64,000 nucleotides of DNA from contig NZ_AP026738.1 of NCBI RefSeq assembly GCF_002157685.2, forward strand, positions 2,294,001 to 2,358,000. The letters run 5' to 3'. The notes beneath the pieces are model-generated. The model worked only from the letters and a program-made list of their open reading frames with translations. It was not told the origin of the DNA and did not search any database. The DNA comes from Comamonas thiooxydans. GTDB lineage: Bacteria > Pseudomonadota > Gammaproteobacteria > Burkholderiales > Burkholderiaceae_C. Below, in pieces: positions 9,279 to 17,676 of this stretch (its first letter is position 1; each line of letters opens with the position of its first letter). Made by a program: the position numbers and the translations under genes.

Positions 9279-9761
9279 ATGAATTTTCGTATTGGTGAAG
9301 GCTGGGATGTCCATGCCCTGGTCCCTGGACGCAAGCTGATTCTCGGCGGTGTCGAAGTGCCTCACAGCCTGGGCTTGCTCGGTCATTCGGATGCCGACGT
9401 GCTGCTGCATGCAATCACCGACGCCTTGTTCGGCGCCGCGGCGCTGGGCGATATCGGCCGTCATTTCTCGGATACCGACGCGCAGTTCAAGGGGGCGGAC
9501 TCGGCCGTGCTACTGGCCGAGGCTGCCAGGCGCGTGCGCGCCAAGGGCTTCGAGATCGGCAATATTGACAGCACCATCGTGGCTCAGGCGCCCAAGCTGG
9601 CACCCCATATCGAGAAGATGCGCGAGCGCATTGCCCAGGTGCTGGAGCTGGATGTGGAACAGGTCAACGTCAAGGCCAAGACAGCCGAGAAGCTGGGGCC
9701 TGTGGGTCAGCAGCAGGCCATGGAGGCTCGTGCCGTGGCCTTGCTGGTACGGACTGCCTAG
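9279..9761 (+). CDS. ispF: 2-C-methyl-D-erythritol 2,4-cyclodiphosphate synthase
   Basis: 160 residues. Converts CDP-ME 2-phosphate to the cyclodiphosphate with loss of CMP in the MEP pathway; works as a trimer with zinc. The N-terminal [10 protein letters not shown] provides metal ligands (Asp and His of DVH), [18 protein letters not shown] the third ligand and active-site loop, and the C-terminal [10 protein letters not shown] the CMP-binding loop. The start at 9279 has GGAAGGA 8 nt upstream; an earlier in-frame ATG has no such site. It is paired with ispD in the common proteobacterial order. Confidence 0.97.
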   Translation: MNFRIGEGWDVHALVPGRKLILGGVEVPHSLGLLGHSDADVLLHAITDALFGAAALGDIGRHFSDTDAQFKGADSAVLLAEAARRVRAKGFEIGNIDSTIVAQAPKLAPHIEKMRERIAQVLELDVEQVNVKAKTAEKLGPVGQQQAMEARAVALLVRTA

Positions 9762-9795
9762 CCACGTTCGGCGCAATGGCCGCTGCGAAGGCCGG

Positions 9796-10191
9796 TCATG
9801 AATCGCTGTAGAGGGCTTGCACCTCGGCCCCGGTCAGGGTCGGGGTGTCATTGGCCAGCGCGTAATAGTCGGGCTTCTCGTCGATATAGATCTGCTGTGC
9901 CAGTGTCAGCCCCTGGGCATCCTGAAACAGCCCGGCCGACAGAAAATGCTCGTTGCTGGCCAGCAGGCAGTAGAAGAGGTGGGTGCCGCAGCTGCTGCAG
10001 AAGGCACGCTCGGCCCAGGGCGAGGAGGCATAGCGTGTGATGGGGCCGCTGGTCTGCACCGCCGTGCCGCCATGCAGGGTGAAGGCTGGGCCTTCTCCCC
10101 AGCGCCGGCACATGCTGCAATGGCAGACATGAACTTCGTGGGTATCGGGTGCGGTGACGAGAACGGCTTTGCACAGGCATCGGGCTTGCAT
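9796..10191 (-). CDS. GFA/CENP-V family zinc protein
   Basis: 131 residues. The spacing of cysteines (C5, C7, C23, C25, C28, then C65 and C68 in FCSSCGTHLFY) matches the glutathione-dependent formaldehyde-activating enzyme/CENP-V fold, which binds two zinc ions. Members have been linked to S-hydroxymethylglutathione handling, but most are uncharacterised, so no reaction is assigned. GGAGAG sits 6 nt before the ATG at 10191. It converges with ispF across 34 bp and lies downstream of the sensor kinase gene. Confidence 0.85.
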   Translation of the reverse strand: MQARCLCKAVLVTAPDTHEVHVCHCSMCRRWGEGPAFTLHGGTAVQTSGPITRYASSPWAERAFCSSCGTHLFYCLLASNEHFLSAGLFQDAQGLTLAQQIYIDEKPDYYALANDTPTLTGAEVQALYSDS

Positions 10192-10252
10192 GGTGAACTC
10201 TCCGGCAGATGGTTGAAAAGGCGATGCCGATTGTGCATGGAGGCGGGCCGAT

Positions 10253-11755
10253 TCAGTCTTCCGCAGTCTCGTCGTCTTTCTTGTCGCGCGGCAGATTGCG
10301 CTTGACTTGGGGGCGCTGCAGGCGCTGTTCGGGCGCCGCACCGGCCGTCACACCCATGGCGCGCTGCAGCTGCAGATGGGCGACCAGGCCGCCCGTCGAT
10401 GAGTTGGAAAGGGCAAACATGCCGCCCATGCGCTGCACCGTCTTGTCCACGATGGACAGGCCCAGGCCCGCACCTGCGGCAGCCGTGCGCGCCGTGTCGC
10501 CGCGGAAGAAGGGCTGGGTCAGGTTGGCCAGTTGCTCGGCCGGCACGCCCTTGCCATGGTCGCGGATGCGGATGACCACCCATTTCTCGCTTTCCTTGGC
10601 AACCACGTCCACCTCGGTGGTGTCGGTGGACGGGGTCTTGCCGTAGCGGCGTGCATTCTCGAAGAGATTGGAGATCACGCGCGCCAGCTCCACCTCGTCG
10701 GCCATGACATAGAGATCTTCGGGCACGTTCATGGTGATCTGCAGCTCACGGTGGTCCTGCACGGCATAGACGCAGGAGGCAACCACGGCGTGCAGATCCA
10801 CGGGGCTGAGCATGACGCGATGATCGGGGCGGGCGTAATCCAGGAATTTGTCGATGGTGGCGTCCAGTTGAACGATGTCGGCCACCATATGCTCGCGTGC
10901 CACATCGTCATAGACGCTCATCTCGGTTTCCAGACGCAGCCGCGCGAGCGGCGTGCGCAGGTCGTGGGAGATACCAGCCAGCATCACGGCACGGTCCTGC
11001 TCCAGCTTGGCCAGCTTCTGCGCCATGCGGTTGAAGCCGATATTGACTTCGCGGATTTCGCTGGTCACGGCCTCCTCGTCGAGCTGGCTGGCGTCAAAGT
11101 CGCCCTCTCGCACGCGATTGGCTGCATAGGACAGTTGTTTGAGTGGACGGTTGATCAGGCGGGCGATGGCGGCCGCGCCGATGAGCGACAGCAGGGCGGC
11201 CGTGATCAGCCAGATCAGCCAGGTCTGGCCGCTGGCGGGAGTGAAGCGCGACTGGTCCATCAGCATCCAGTTGCGGTCGCCGTTGATGGTGAAGCCCACC
11301 CACAGGCCGGGTTCTCCGTTGACGCTGCGCGCCACCACGGTGCCGTAGCCCAGGCGGGTGGTCAGCTCCTCGGTCAGCTTCTGGCCCAGCGCGTTCTGCT
11401 CCAGCAGCTCGAAGGAGTCGCCGGGCTCGCGGGGCAGAATGCGCACGCCTTCCTGGTCGGCCATGGTCTTGATCAGGGAGACGCGGTTGATCGCGTCCGA
11501 ATGCTCGAGGGCAGCGCGACTCAGGTTGACCAAAGAGGCTACTTGCTTGGCCGTCTGCAGCGTGCGCGGCTCGAAATCCAGTGCCCGCAGTGTCTGCAGC
11601 CAGGCCAGAATGCTGCCCACCAGCAGCAGGGCCAGCAGGCAGAAAGTACGCCAGAACAGGTTCAGCCCCACGGGGGAGCGAGCTGTGCTGCGCCGCTCGT
11701 ACTCCAGAGGTACGGGGCTGGTGGCGTCGGGCGGCGGATGGTGAAAAGCGCTCAT
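10253..11755 (-). CDS. envZ: EnvZ-type sensor histidine kinase
   Basis: 500 residues. The N-terminal membrane helix (FWRTFCLLALLLVGSILAWL) is followed by a periplasmic loop of about 130 residues, a second helix (WLIWLITAALLSLIGAAAIA), a HAMP segment, the H-box GISHDLRTPLARL with phospho-acceptor His, the N-box NLFENARRYG, and ATP-lid glycine boxes DHGKGVP and GAGLGLSIVDK. The partner is the OmpR-type regulator encoded 179 bp upstream on the same strand. The pair resembles EnvZ/OmpR and the RisS/RisA pair of Bordetella; the stimulus is not evident. The start at 11755 is chosen because upstream in-frame codons lack family content. Confidence 0.92.
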   Translation of the reverse strand: MSAFHHPPPDATSPVPLEYERRSTARSPVGLNLFWRTFCLLALLLVGSILAWLQTLRALDFEPRTLQTAKQVASLVNLSRAALEHSDAINRVSLIKTMADQEGVRILPREPGDSFELLEQNALGQKLTEELTTRLGYGTVVARSVNGEPGLWVGFTINGDRNWMLMDQSRFTPASGQTWLIWLITAALLSLIGAAAIARLINRPLKQLSYAANRVREGDFDASQLDEEAVTSEIREVNIGFNRMAQKLAKLEQDRAVMLAGISHDLRTPLARLRLETEMSVYDDVAREHMVADIVQLDATIDKFLDYARPDHRVMLSPVDLHAVVASCVYAVQDHRELQITMNVPEDLYVMADEVELARVISNLFENARRYGKTPSTDTTEVDVVAKESEKWVVIRIRDHGKGVPAEQLANLTQPFFRGDTARTAAAGAGLGLSIVDKTVQRMGGMFALSNSSTGGLVAHLQLQRAMGVTAGAAPEQRLQRPQVKRNLPRDKKDDETAED

Positions 11756-11885
11756 GAACAGCAATGCGGAAATAACTGGGCCCGAGGGTACGCCCAATAT
11801 GGGCGACACGGGTTACGGTTTGTCCAAAAAGTGTCTATCTACTGGTGTTTGTTGAAAGAGCTTGACTTATGGGCCAGCCCCCAAG

Positions 11886-11918
11886 CGCAACAAGCCGCGC
11901 AGCGGGCGGCTTGTTGCG
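11886..11918. other. perfect 13-bp hairpin between regulator and kinase genes
   Basis: Arms 11886-11898 and 11906-11918 are perfect inverted repeats with a 7-nt loop. No T run follows on the minus strand, so it is not a standard terminator. It lies 17 bp past the regulator stop and could stabilise the regulator mRNA 3' end or lower kinase expression. Confidence 0.6.
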
Positions 11919-11934
11919 ATGGAGGCGGGCAGAA

Positions 11935-12666
11935 TCAGTTCATGCCATCGGGTACGAACACATAGCCCACGCCCCAGACGGTCTGGATATAGCGTGGTGC
12001 GGCAGCGTCTTCCTCGATCAGCTTGCGCAGGCGAGAAACCTGCACGTCCAGGCTGCGGTCAAACGGCTCGAATTCGCGGCCACGGGCCAGCAGGGCCAGC
12101 TTTTCGCGCGACAGAGGCTGGCGTGGGTGGCGCACCAGGGCCTTGAGCATGGCGAATTCGCCGGTGGTGAGTGGCAACTCCTCGCCATTTTTTTGCAGCA
12201 CGCGAGTGCCCAGGTCGAAGGTGAAGGGGCCAAAGGTCACCACCTCGTTGTCGCCAGAAGGCGCGCCCGGTGCTTCCTGAGGCGGGCGGCGGCGCAGCAC
12301 GGCATGGATGCGGGCCAGCAGTTCGCGGGGGTTGAAGGGCTTGCCCAGATAGTCGTCGGCACCCACTTCCAGGCCCACGATACGGTCCACGTCCTCGCCC
12401 TTGGCGGTCAGCATGATGATGGGAGTGCGGTCATTGGCCGAGCGCAGGCGGCGGCAGATGGACAGGCCATCCTCGCCGGGCATCATCAGATCCAGCACGA
12501 TCAGGTCGACAGTCTCGCGCAGCAGGATGCGGTTGAGCGCCTTGCCGTCCTCGGCAATCATGATCTCGAAGCCTTCCTGCGTCAGATAGCGGCGCAGCAG
12601 GTCGCGGATGCGTGCATCGTCATCCACCACGAGGATCTTGTCAGTACGGTTGTTCGTCGTTGCCAT
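11935..12666 (-). CDS. ompR: OmpR-family response regulator
   Basis: 243 residues. The receiver domain (about 10-125) has acidic pocket DDD15-17, phospho-acceptor Asp59 in VLDLMMPG, Thr87 in MLTAKG and Lys109 in LGKPF. The C-terminal winged helix (about 145-240) carries the OmpR recognition block SLDVQVSRLRKLIEED and ends YIQTVWGVGYVF. It is the cognate regulator of the kinase encoded next, and similarity is highest to OmpR/RisA. It binds DNA as a phosphorylated dimer; targets cannot be inferred here. Confidence 0.94.
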   Translation of the reverse strand: MATTNNRTDKILVVDDDARIRDLLRRYLTQEGFEIMIAEDGKALNRILLRETVDLIVLDLMMPGEDGLSICRRLRSANDRTPIIMLTAKGEDVDRIVGLEVGADDYLGKPFNPRELLARIHAVLRRRPPQEAPGAPSGDNEVVTFGPFTFDLGTRVLQKNGEELPLTTGEFAMLKALVRHPRQPLSREKLALLARGREFEPFDRSLDVQVSRLRKLIEEDAAAPRYIQTVWGVGYVFVPDGMN

Positions 12667-12979
12667 GATCGTCCTTGTCGATTTATTTGTAACTGGCCCA
12701 TTGTTATCGCTAGATCAAAAAAATCCAGCAAAACAAGGTCAAGTCTTGCTGCTTGTTACGATTGTTGCGTTTATTAATGGAACAATAAATGTTTCATGAG
12801 GAACTTTTCAAGAGTATTTTGCACTATTGTTTCAGTGTTTGTTCTGTTGGTGTGTCGAATGTGGAGTATTCGTACATAAAGTCACACTCTGGGCTGACAT
12901 GCTGCGCTGCAGCGACTTTGCGCAATGGTGAAATGCATGTGTATCTGCATGGCCTGATTTACTTACAAGGGTGAACCGC
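12667..12979. other. AT-rich intergenic region between divergent genes
   Basis: These 313 bp separate the divergent OmpR-type regulator and SIMPL genes and are clearly more AT-rich than the flanks. No protein-coding signal is convincing; the longest open frames have no family features. The region must hold promoters for both genes, but no strong -35/-10 pair could be chosen by eye. Confidence 0.5.
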
Positions 12980-13735
12980 ATGAATCAATTTTCCAAGTCT
13001 TCCTCTTCCTCTTCCTCTCGCGCCGCGGCCGCCGCACTTGCGCTGGCTGCGGCCTGCGCCGGCGGCAATGTATGGGCCCAGGGCGCCGTTCGTGACATGC
13101 AAAGACCCGCCAATGTGGTGCAGCTGTCGGCCCAGGGCACGGTGGAGGTCAAGCAGGACTGGATGACGGCGACGCTGTCGGCCAGCAAGGACGGCCGCGA
13201 TGCCGCTTCGGTGCAGTCCCAGTTGCAGAAGATCGTGGAGTCCGCCATGACCACGCTGCGCAACGATGCGCAAGGTCGGCAGATGGAGTTGAGCACCGGC
13301 AATTTCTCCATCTCGCCGCGTTATGGCAACAACGGCAAGATCGAAGGCTGGCAGGGCCAGGCAGAGATCGTGCTGCAGGGGCGCGACTTTGTGCGCATCA
13401 CTCAGGCTGCGGCCAAGGTGCAGGACATGACGCTGGCCAGCATGAGCTTCGGCCTCTCGCGCGAAGCACGGGAAAAGGTGGAGGGCGAGGCCCAGGCCAA
13501 GGCGATCGAGAGCTTCCGCCAGCGTGCTGCGGCCATCTCCAAGAGCTTCGGTTTTGCGGGCTACAGCCTGCGCGAGGTCGATGTGAGCAGCAGCGGTGGC
13601 GGCGGGCATCCCATGCCTCGCCCGCGCATGATGAGCATGGCCAAGGCCAGCTATGCGGATGCCGCGCCCGTGCCGGTGGAGGCGGATCGCACCGAGGTGA
13701 CAGTCAGCGTCGGTGGCTCGATTCAGATGCAGTGA
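12980..13735 (+). CDS. SIMPL (DUF541) domain periplasmic protein
   Basis: 251 residues. A signal peptide starts with an unusual run of seven serines and ends at NVWAQG. The rest is a SIMPL/DUF541 domain with the typical opening VVQLSAQGTVEVKQDWMTATLSASKDG split over about residues 42-68, and a C-terminal strand TEVTVSVGGSIQM. Family members are periplasmic or outer-membrane proteins, one linked to oxidative-stress resistance in E. coli; function here is unknown. The ATG at 12980 follows AAGGGTG; a GTG nine bases upstream is also possible. A strong terminator follows. Confidence 0.88.
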   Translation: MNQFSKSSSSSSSRAAAAALALAAACAGGNVWAQGAVRDMQRPANVVQLSAQGTVEVKQDWMTATLSASKDGRDAASVQSQLQKIVESAMTTLRNDAQGRQMELSTGNFSISPRYGNNGKIEGWQGQAEIVLQGRDFVRITQAAAKVQDMTLASMSFGLSREAREKVEGEAQAKAIESFRQRAAAISKSFGFAGYSLREVDVSSSGGGGHPMPRPRMMSMAKASYADAAPVPVEADRTEVTVSVGGSIQMQ

Positions 13736-13756
13736 TCGGATCCGCGCGGCGTGTAT

Positions 13757-13787
13757 AAAAAAGGAGCAGCTTGCGCTGCTCCTTTTT
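13757..13787. terminator. bidirectional Rho-independent terminator
   Basis: The GGAGCAGC stem with its complement, a 4-nt loop, and A-run/T-run flanks lies between the convergent SIMPL gene and bdhA and can serve both. Confidence 0.9.
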
Positions 13788-13879
13788 GATTTTCATCATG
13801 ATTTGATGCTGAATATATTTCCTGGCAGGTGCTGGATGCTATCTAATTGATAGACGCATGCGTCGGAGCCGAGCGGCTT

Positions 13880-14668
<789 letters not shown>

Positions 14669-14682
14669 ACAAGGTCTCCGAA

Positions 14683-14691
14683 TGAATTACG
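14683..14691. repeat. candidate attL core (TGAATTACG)
   Basis: Nine bases identical to 23267-23275. This copy contains the repressor stop codon and is preceded by AA, so the sequence reads AATGAATTACG here, with an ATG at 14682. See the right copy and the finding on the reconstructed empty site. A 9-bp match is short and could be chance. Confidence 0.45.
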
Positions 14692-14971
14692 AACGGTTGG
14701 GGAACGCGTCAAGCATAGCTTGGATCATTTCCTTGGCGCCTTTTTGAGTTTCGTCGCTCTCGTCTAGCCCTTCTATGACTTGCTCTAGGAGGGCTGTTTT
14801 TAGGTCATAGCCAGTTATCTCGCACAGTTGTATGCGCGTTGGCATCGTGCAGGTGCGAACCCCTGTTTTCCAAGCGCTGATGTGTTGTTGCTTTACTCCC
14901 ATCATCTCGGCCAGCTTGGCCTGGCTACCGGCTTGTTCTATCGCTTTGTCTATCAAGGCTTTCACGGACAT
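14687..14971 (-). CDS. phage repressor, Cro/YdaS-like HTH
   Basis: 94 residues. An N-terminal helix-turn-helix (QAKLAEMMGVKQQHISAWKT, about residues 17-36) resembles YdaS/Cro-type phage regulators; the acidic C-terminal half may dimerise. It is transcribed leftward, divergent from the phage operon, in the position of RstR-like repressors. A palindromic operator (15018-15045) lies just upstream. Its transcript should continue into bdhA, 18 bp downstream. Confidence 0.85.
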   Translation of the reverse strand: MSVKALIDKAIEQAGSQAKLAEMMGVKQQHISAWKTGVRTCTMPTRIQLCEITGYDLKTALLEQVIEGLDESDETQKGAKEMIQAMLDAFPNRS

Positions 14972-15003
14972 GGTCGCTCCTGTCGTTTACACCAATTAAG
15001 TTG

Positions 15004-15045
15004 TTGACTACACCATGAATTCGTGTACTAATTGATACACGAATT
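15004..15045 (+). promoter_or_regulatory. phage rightward promoter with palindromic operator
   Basis: TTGACT (15004-15009), a 17-bp spacer and ACTAAT (15027-15032) preceded by TG form a plausible extended -10 promoter. A palindrome with perfect 10-bp arms (15018-15027 and 15036-15045, 8-bp spacer) covers the -10. Related GTGTA/TACAC half-sites continue to about 15057, suggesting several repressor sites. Confidence 0.65.
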
Positions 15046-15150
15046 AATTGTGTACACCTTTGTGAGGTGTGTGCTGATTCTAAGCAGGAGCCAACCAGCT
15101 CGGGCAGATGCAGTGATCAACAGCACGCCCTACCGCCAGAAGCAGAGCTA

Positions 15151-15181
15151 GGCGGCTCCTGAGAAAAACCTAGGAGCCGCC
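15151..15181 (+). promoter_or_regulatory. hairpin sequestering the ribosome site of the first phage gene
   Basis: A perfect 10-bp stem (15151-15160 with 15172-15181) has an 11-nt loop. The AGGAG at 15172-15176, 8 nt before the ATG at 15185, lies inside the right arm, so the folded mRNA would block initiation. No T run follows, so a terminator role is unlikely. Confidence 0.65.
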
Positions 15182-15184
15182 AGC

Positions 15185-15775
15185 ATGTCTAAAACCGTTC
15201 ACACGTCCCCAATAAGTCCTCCGCCTGGTCAAAAAGACCGAAGCGCTCGCCTGGCGGCTTCCGCCCAGGTCGATCAGGTGGAGGGCACCACTCCTCAATC
15301 GATCCGCAAGTCATCTAGCCGCGCATTGCCGGCTGTCGGCTTGTCTGGCATCAGAACCCATTTGAACCCAGGCGGCGCAGATGGAGCTTGTGCCGATGGT
15401 GCAGCGGGTAGCTTGAATCTCGCCTCTGAAACTCCGTCTCTGACACCTGCTTTGATAGCTGAGTACAGCACCCAGTACGTGAGCAGTAGTCCTATTCCGG
15501 CTGCTATTAACGGCAACAGCAGACCCAATCCGATAAATCCCACGGCGGCTTCTCCCTCTTTAGAAGCTGCTGATCTTAAGACGGCTTCCGCCCAGGTCGA
15601 CCAGGTGGAGGGCACCATTTATCGCCCAATCGGTGAGTACGTGGACTGGCTCTTTGCTGAGCTGGCCCGCTTGGACGGCATGCCATCTAGCCCTGACTAT
15701 CCGAGCTATCGAGAGTGTCAGGCGGCGTTGCGTGTTTACATGCGCTTCGTAGATCACCGTCTGGGGCGCGCATGA
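15185..15775 (+). CDS. phage hypothetical protein with in-frame duplicated cassette
   Basis: 196 residues, no recognised domain. The peptide ASAQVDQVEGT occurs twice, about residues 25-35 and 134-144, because of a 36-bp direct repeat at the DNA level. Removing one repeat plus the 291 bases between leaves an 87-residue protein with a compact C-terminal part (IYRPIGEYVDWLFAEL) rich in aromatic and acidic residues. The inserted stretch is low in hydrophobics and is antisense to a small membrane-protein gene, so the uninterrupted form is probably ancestral. Translation start is controlled by a hairpin. Function unknown. Confidence 0.55.
   Translation: MSKTVHTSPISPPPGQKDRSARLAASAQVDQVEGTTPQSIRKSSSRALPAVGLSGIRTHLNPGGADGACADGAAGSLNLASETPSLTPALIAEYSTQYVSSSPIPAAINGNSRPNPINPTAASPSLEAADLKTASAQVDQVEGTIYRPIGEYVDWLFAELARLDGMPSSPDYPSYRECQAALRVYMRFVDHRLGRA
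15255..15290 (+). repeat. 36-bp direct repeat, left copy
   Basis: Identical to 15582-15617 except one T/C difference. The offset is 327 bp, exactly 109 codons, so reading frame is kept. The two copies flank the antisense gene at 15295-15543. Confidence 0.9.
15295..15543 (-). CDS. small antisense membrane protein inside the phage operon
   Basis: 82 residues from a GTG at 15543, with AGAGGGAGAAG placed about 8 nt upstream. A single long hydrophobic segment (FIGLGLLLPLIAAGIGLLLT) is followed by a charged, proline-rich cytoplasmic-like tail. It lies wholly between the two 36-bp direct repeats and opposite to every other structural phage gene, which suggests an acquired cassette. No family is recognised. 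The good ribosome site and a protein-like hydrophobic profile support it; the alternative is a chance open frame opposite the + gene. Confidence 0.5.
   Translation of the reverse strand: MGFIGLGLLLPLIAAGIGLLLTYWVLYSAIKAGVRDGVSEARFKLPAAPSAQAPSAPPGFKWVLMPDKPTAGNARLDDLRID
15582..15617 (+). repeat. 36-bp direct repeat, right copy
   Basis: Partner of 15255-15290 (one mismatch). Confidence 0.9.
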
Positions 15776-15924
15776 GCACATTCCTTTTCTTCGCTGAATG
15801 GGCCTTTCGCGCTCAAGCCCTCATTGTTTTGGCGTTCGGCATTGCCCTGTTTGTGCTTCTGGCTATTGGTTGTGTTGTTGAAGCGGTTCAGCGCTTTAAG
15901 GCACGCAAGGGGGCAGGCTCATGA
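15772..15924 (+). CDS. small single-span membrane protein of the phage
   Basis: 50 residues. One hydrophobic helix (ALIVLAFGIALFVLLAIGCV) is followed by a basic tail (RFKARKGAG). The ATG overlaps the previous stop (ATGA) and the stop overlaps the next ATG, so it is translationally coupled. Size and position fit a minor virion or membrane protein, but no family is assigned. Confidence 0.7.
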   Translation: MSTFLFFAEWAFRAQALIVLAFGIALFVLLAIGCVVEAVQRFKARKGAGS

Positions 15925-16166
15925 TTACCTTGATTGAGCGCACTCCAGGCTCTGGCGGCATGTATGAGCCTCAGGCCTATCAGTCCTACCAGTCGGAGCA
16001 GGCTCGCTTTCTTGAGAAAACCCGCCGCAACTTTGAAGCCGTATCCAAAAGGTATGGCCCTTCGCATTCTTGGACGAAATTTTGGTGCCATGAGTGCAAG
16101 CGTGAAGCCGGGTATTTGATTTCCGGCGCTTACTGCTCTGGCGCTCCTGGTTGGGGGCGCGTATGA
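15921..16166 (+). CDS. phage hypothetical protein with zinc-ribbon-like half
   Basis: 81 residues, soluble, with aromatic-rich N-terminal half and WCHECKREAGYLISGAYC near the C terminus, which could hold part of a zinc site. It overlaps both neighbours by 4 bp. No family recognised. Confidence 0.65.
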   Translation: MITLIERTPGSGGMYEPQAYQSYQSEQARFLEKTRRNFEAVSKRYGPSHSWTKFWCHECKREAGYLISGAYCSGAPGWGRV

Positions 16167-16387
16167 CCCGCAATCGTGCTCAATGGCAATCCATTGCCGA
16201 CTTCCTGACCCGTCAGAACCTCGTGATCGTCTTGCAAGCGCGAGCTGCTGCGGCGAGGGGCCCCGCTTGCGGGGATACGTCCGCAGCTGCTCCCGCTGCT
16301 ATCAATTTTGGTGGGTACGCACCGGCTTATTCATCTTCTGTCCCCGTAGGTAACACGGGGACAACTTCTACAGGGCAGGGCGTATGA
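16163..16387 (+). CDS. phage hypothetical protein upstream of rep
   Basis: 74 residues from the ATG overlapping the previous stop. The first 30 residues look helical (QWQSIADFLTRQNLVIVLQA); the rest is Ala/Gly/Ser/Pro-rich and overlaps DNA hairpins, so part of this segment may be kept for its nucleic-acid structure. It overlaps rep by 4 bp. No family recognised. Confidence 0.55.
   Translation: MTRNRAQWQSIADFLTRQNLVIVLQARAAAARGPACGDTSAAAPAAINFGGYAPAYSSSVPVGNTGTTSTGQGV
16340..16362 (+). other. 8-bp perfect hairpin before the replication initiator gene
   Basis: Arms 16340-16347 and 16355-16362 with a 7-nt loop; a second GC-rich hairpin lies around 16261-16275. Position just before rep suits translational control or a single-strand replication signal; neither can be decided from sequence. 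Confidence 0.4.
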
Positions 16388-17655
16388 GCAAGCGCCAAAA
16401 CGATCTAGTCCTGGTCAACAACCGCGAAATCAAGGTGCGCTTGCATGCGGCAAAAGTTGAAGAGTGGTCTTACATCCATATCGACTGGCTGCGCTTCACA
16501 GTGAACCGCCGTCATGCACCAGTCCCAAGTGTTGAGCTGCTGTTTCCTGAGCCGGATGGATCTATCGACTACATGGCCGAGCGCGATGGATGGAGTGAGA
16601 ACCGCCGCGCCGCTGCGCATGCCGAAGTCAAGCAACGCCGTCAGCGTGTGGTGAACCTGCTCAAGGACTTGCCCGACCCAGACTATCAGGCCAGCTCGCA
16701 GGCATTCACCCTGGCAGAGGAGGTCGCGGAAATCCTCGGCCAGGACTTCACCGCAGATCCTCTGATTCAAAAGGGCAAGGACTTCTACCGCTTCCGCATC
16801 GACATTCTGCGCAAGGGTCATCCGGTCGGCTGGGTGGGTTTCCTGGCCACGAATAACGGCAAGCGTGCCGAGAACCAAAACAACACGCTGCACGTAAATC
16901 TGGAAGGCATGGCCTGCACATTTGCGCAGCGCGGCTGGCCCCAGGTCATGGCTGATTACATCGAAGATCATCGCGGCGTCATCACGCGCATCGACTTGGC
17001 TGCCGACTTCATGGACGGTATGAGCGACAAGGGCCATGGCGACGTCTTTGAGCGCTTCTTTGAAGAGTACCGCTCTGGCTTGATGGATCACCTCGGCCAT
17101 CGTCCTGATGAGGACGTTTCAGGCAGCTACCTTTCCAAAAAGAAGGGTCGTAGTTTCTATCTTGGCTCTCGGGCCGGGGGCAAGCTCACCAACATCTACG
17201 AGAAGGGCAAGCAGCTTTTCGGCAAAGAGGATGACTCGCAATGGATCCGCGTCGAGCTGCGCTACGGCAACCAAAAGCGTGTGCTGCTGCCCGACATGCT
17301 GCGCCGTCCTGCTGACTTCTTTGCCGGTGCCAGCGACTGGCATGCATCCATCTTGCGAGAGCTGGGCGCTCAGGCCATTCCTGAACCCGTCAAGTGCGAG
17401 AAGCAAGTCCAGATTCAAACCATCGACGCCGAAGTGACGCGCAATGCGCGCTGGTTCATGAATACCGCTGGTGCGTCGGCTGTCTTGGCCTTCATCAACC
17501 TGCCCAGAGAGCAGATGCACAGCCTTTTCAAAGAGTTTGAAAACAAGCTGCCAAACCGCCTCAGGAAATTCGGCATGGCCGACATAGAGGCCGCATATCA
17601 ACGTGTCTTTACCAAGCTGGCTAGCAGTGGGCGGGCTAGTCCGGCATTTGCCTAA
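16384..17655 (+). CDS. filamentous phage replication initiation protein
   Basis: 423 residues of the phage replication initiation factor family (RstA/pII-like, Rep_trans). Conserved blocks are GVITRIDLAADFMDG (about residues 198-212) and KLTNIYEKGKQLFGKEDDSQWIRVELRYG read in two parts around 270-300, with the Tyr/Lys cluster expected of the nicking site. Such proteins nick the double-stranded form at the origin to start rolling-circle replication. It starts by 4-bp overlap with the upstream gene and is followed by the ssDNA-binding protein, as in CTXphi-like phages. Confidence 0.9.
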   Translation: MSKRQNDLVLVNNREIKVRLHAAKVEEWSYIHIDWLRFTVNRRHAPVPSVELLFPEPDGSIDYMAERDGWSENRRAAAHAEVKQRRQRVVNLLKDLPDPDYQASSQAFTLAEEVAEILGQDFTADPLIQKGKDFYRFRIDILRKGHPVGWVGFLATNNGKRAENQNNTLHVNLEGMACTFAQRGWPQVMADYIEDHRGVITRIDLAADFMDGMSDKGHGDVFERFFEEYRSGLMDHLGHRPDEDVSGSYLSKKKGRSFYLGSRAGGKLTNIYEKGKQLFGKEDDSQWIRVELRYGNQKRVLLPDMLRRPADFFAGASDWHASILRELGAQAIPEPVKCEKQVQIQTIDAEVTRNARWFMNTAGASAVLAFINLPREQMHSLFKEFENKLPNRLRKFGMADIEAAYQRVFTKLASSGRASPAFA

Positions 17656-17676
17656 TGCCTAAACCAAGGAATCAAC

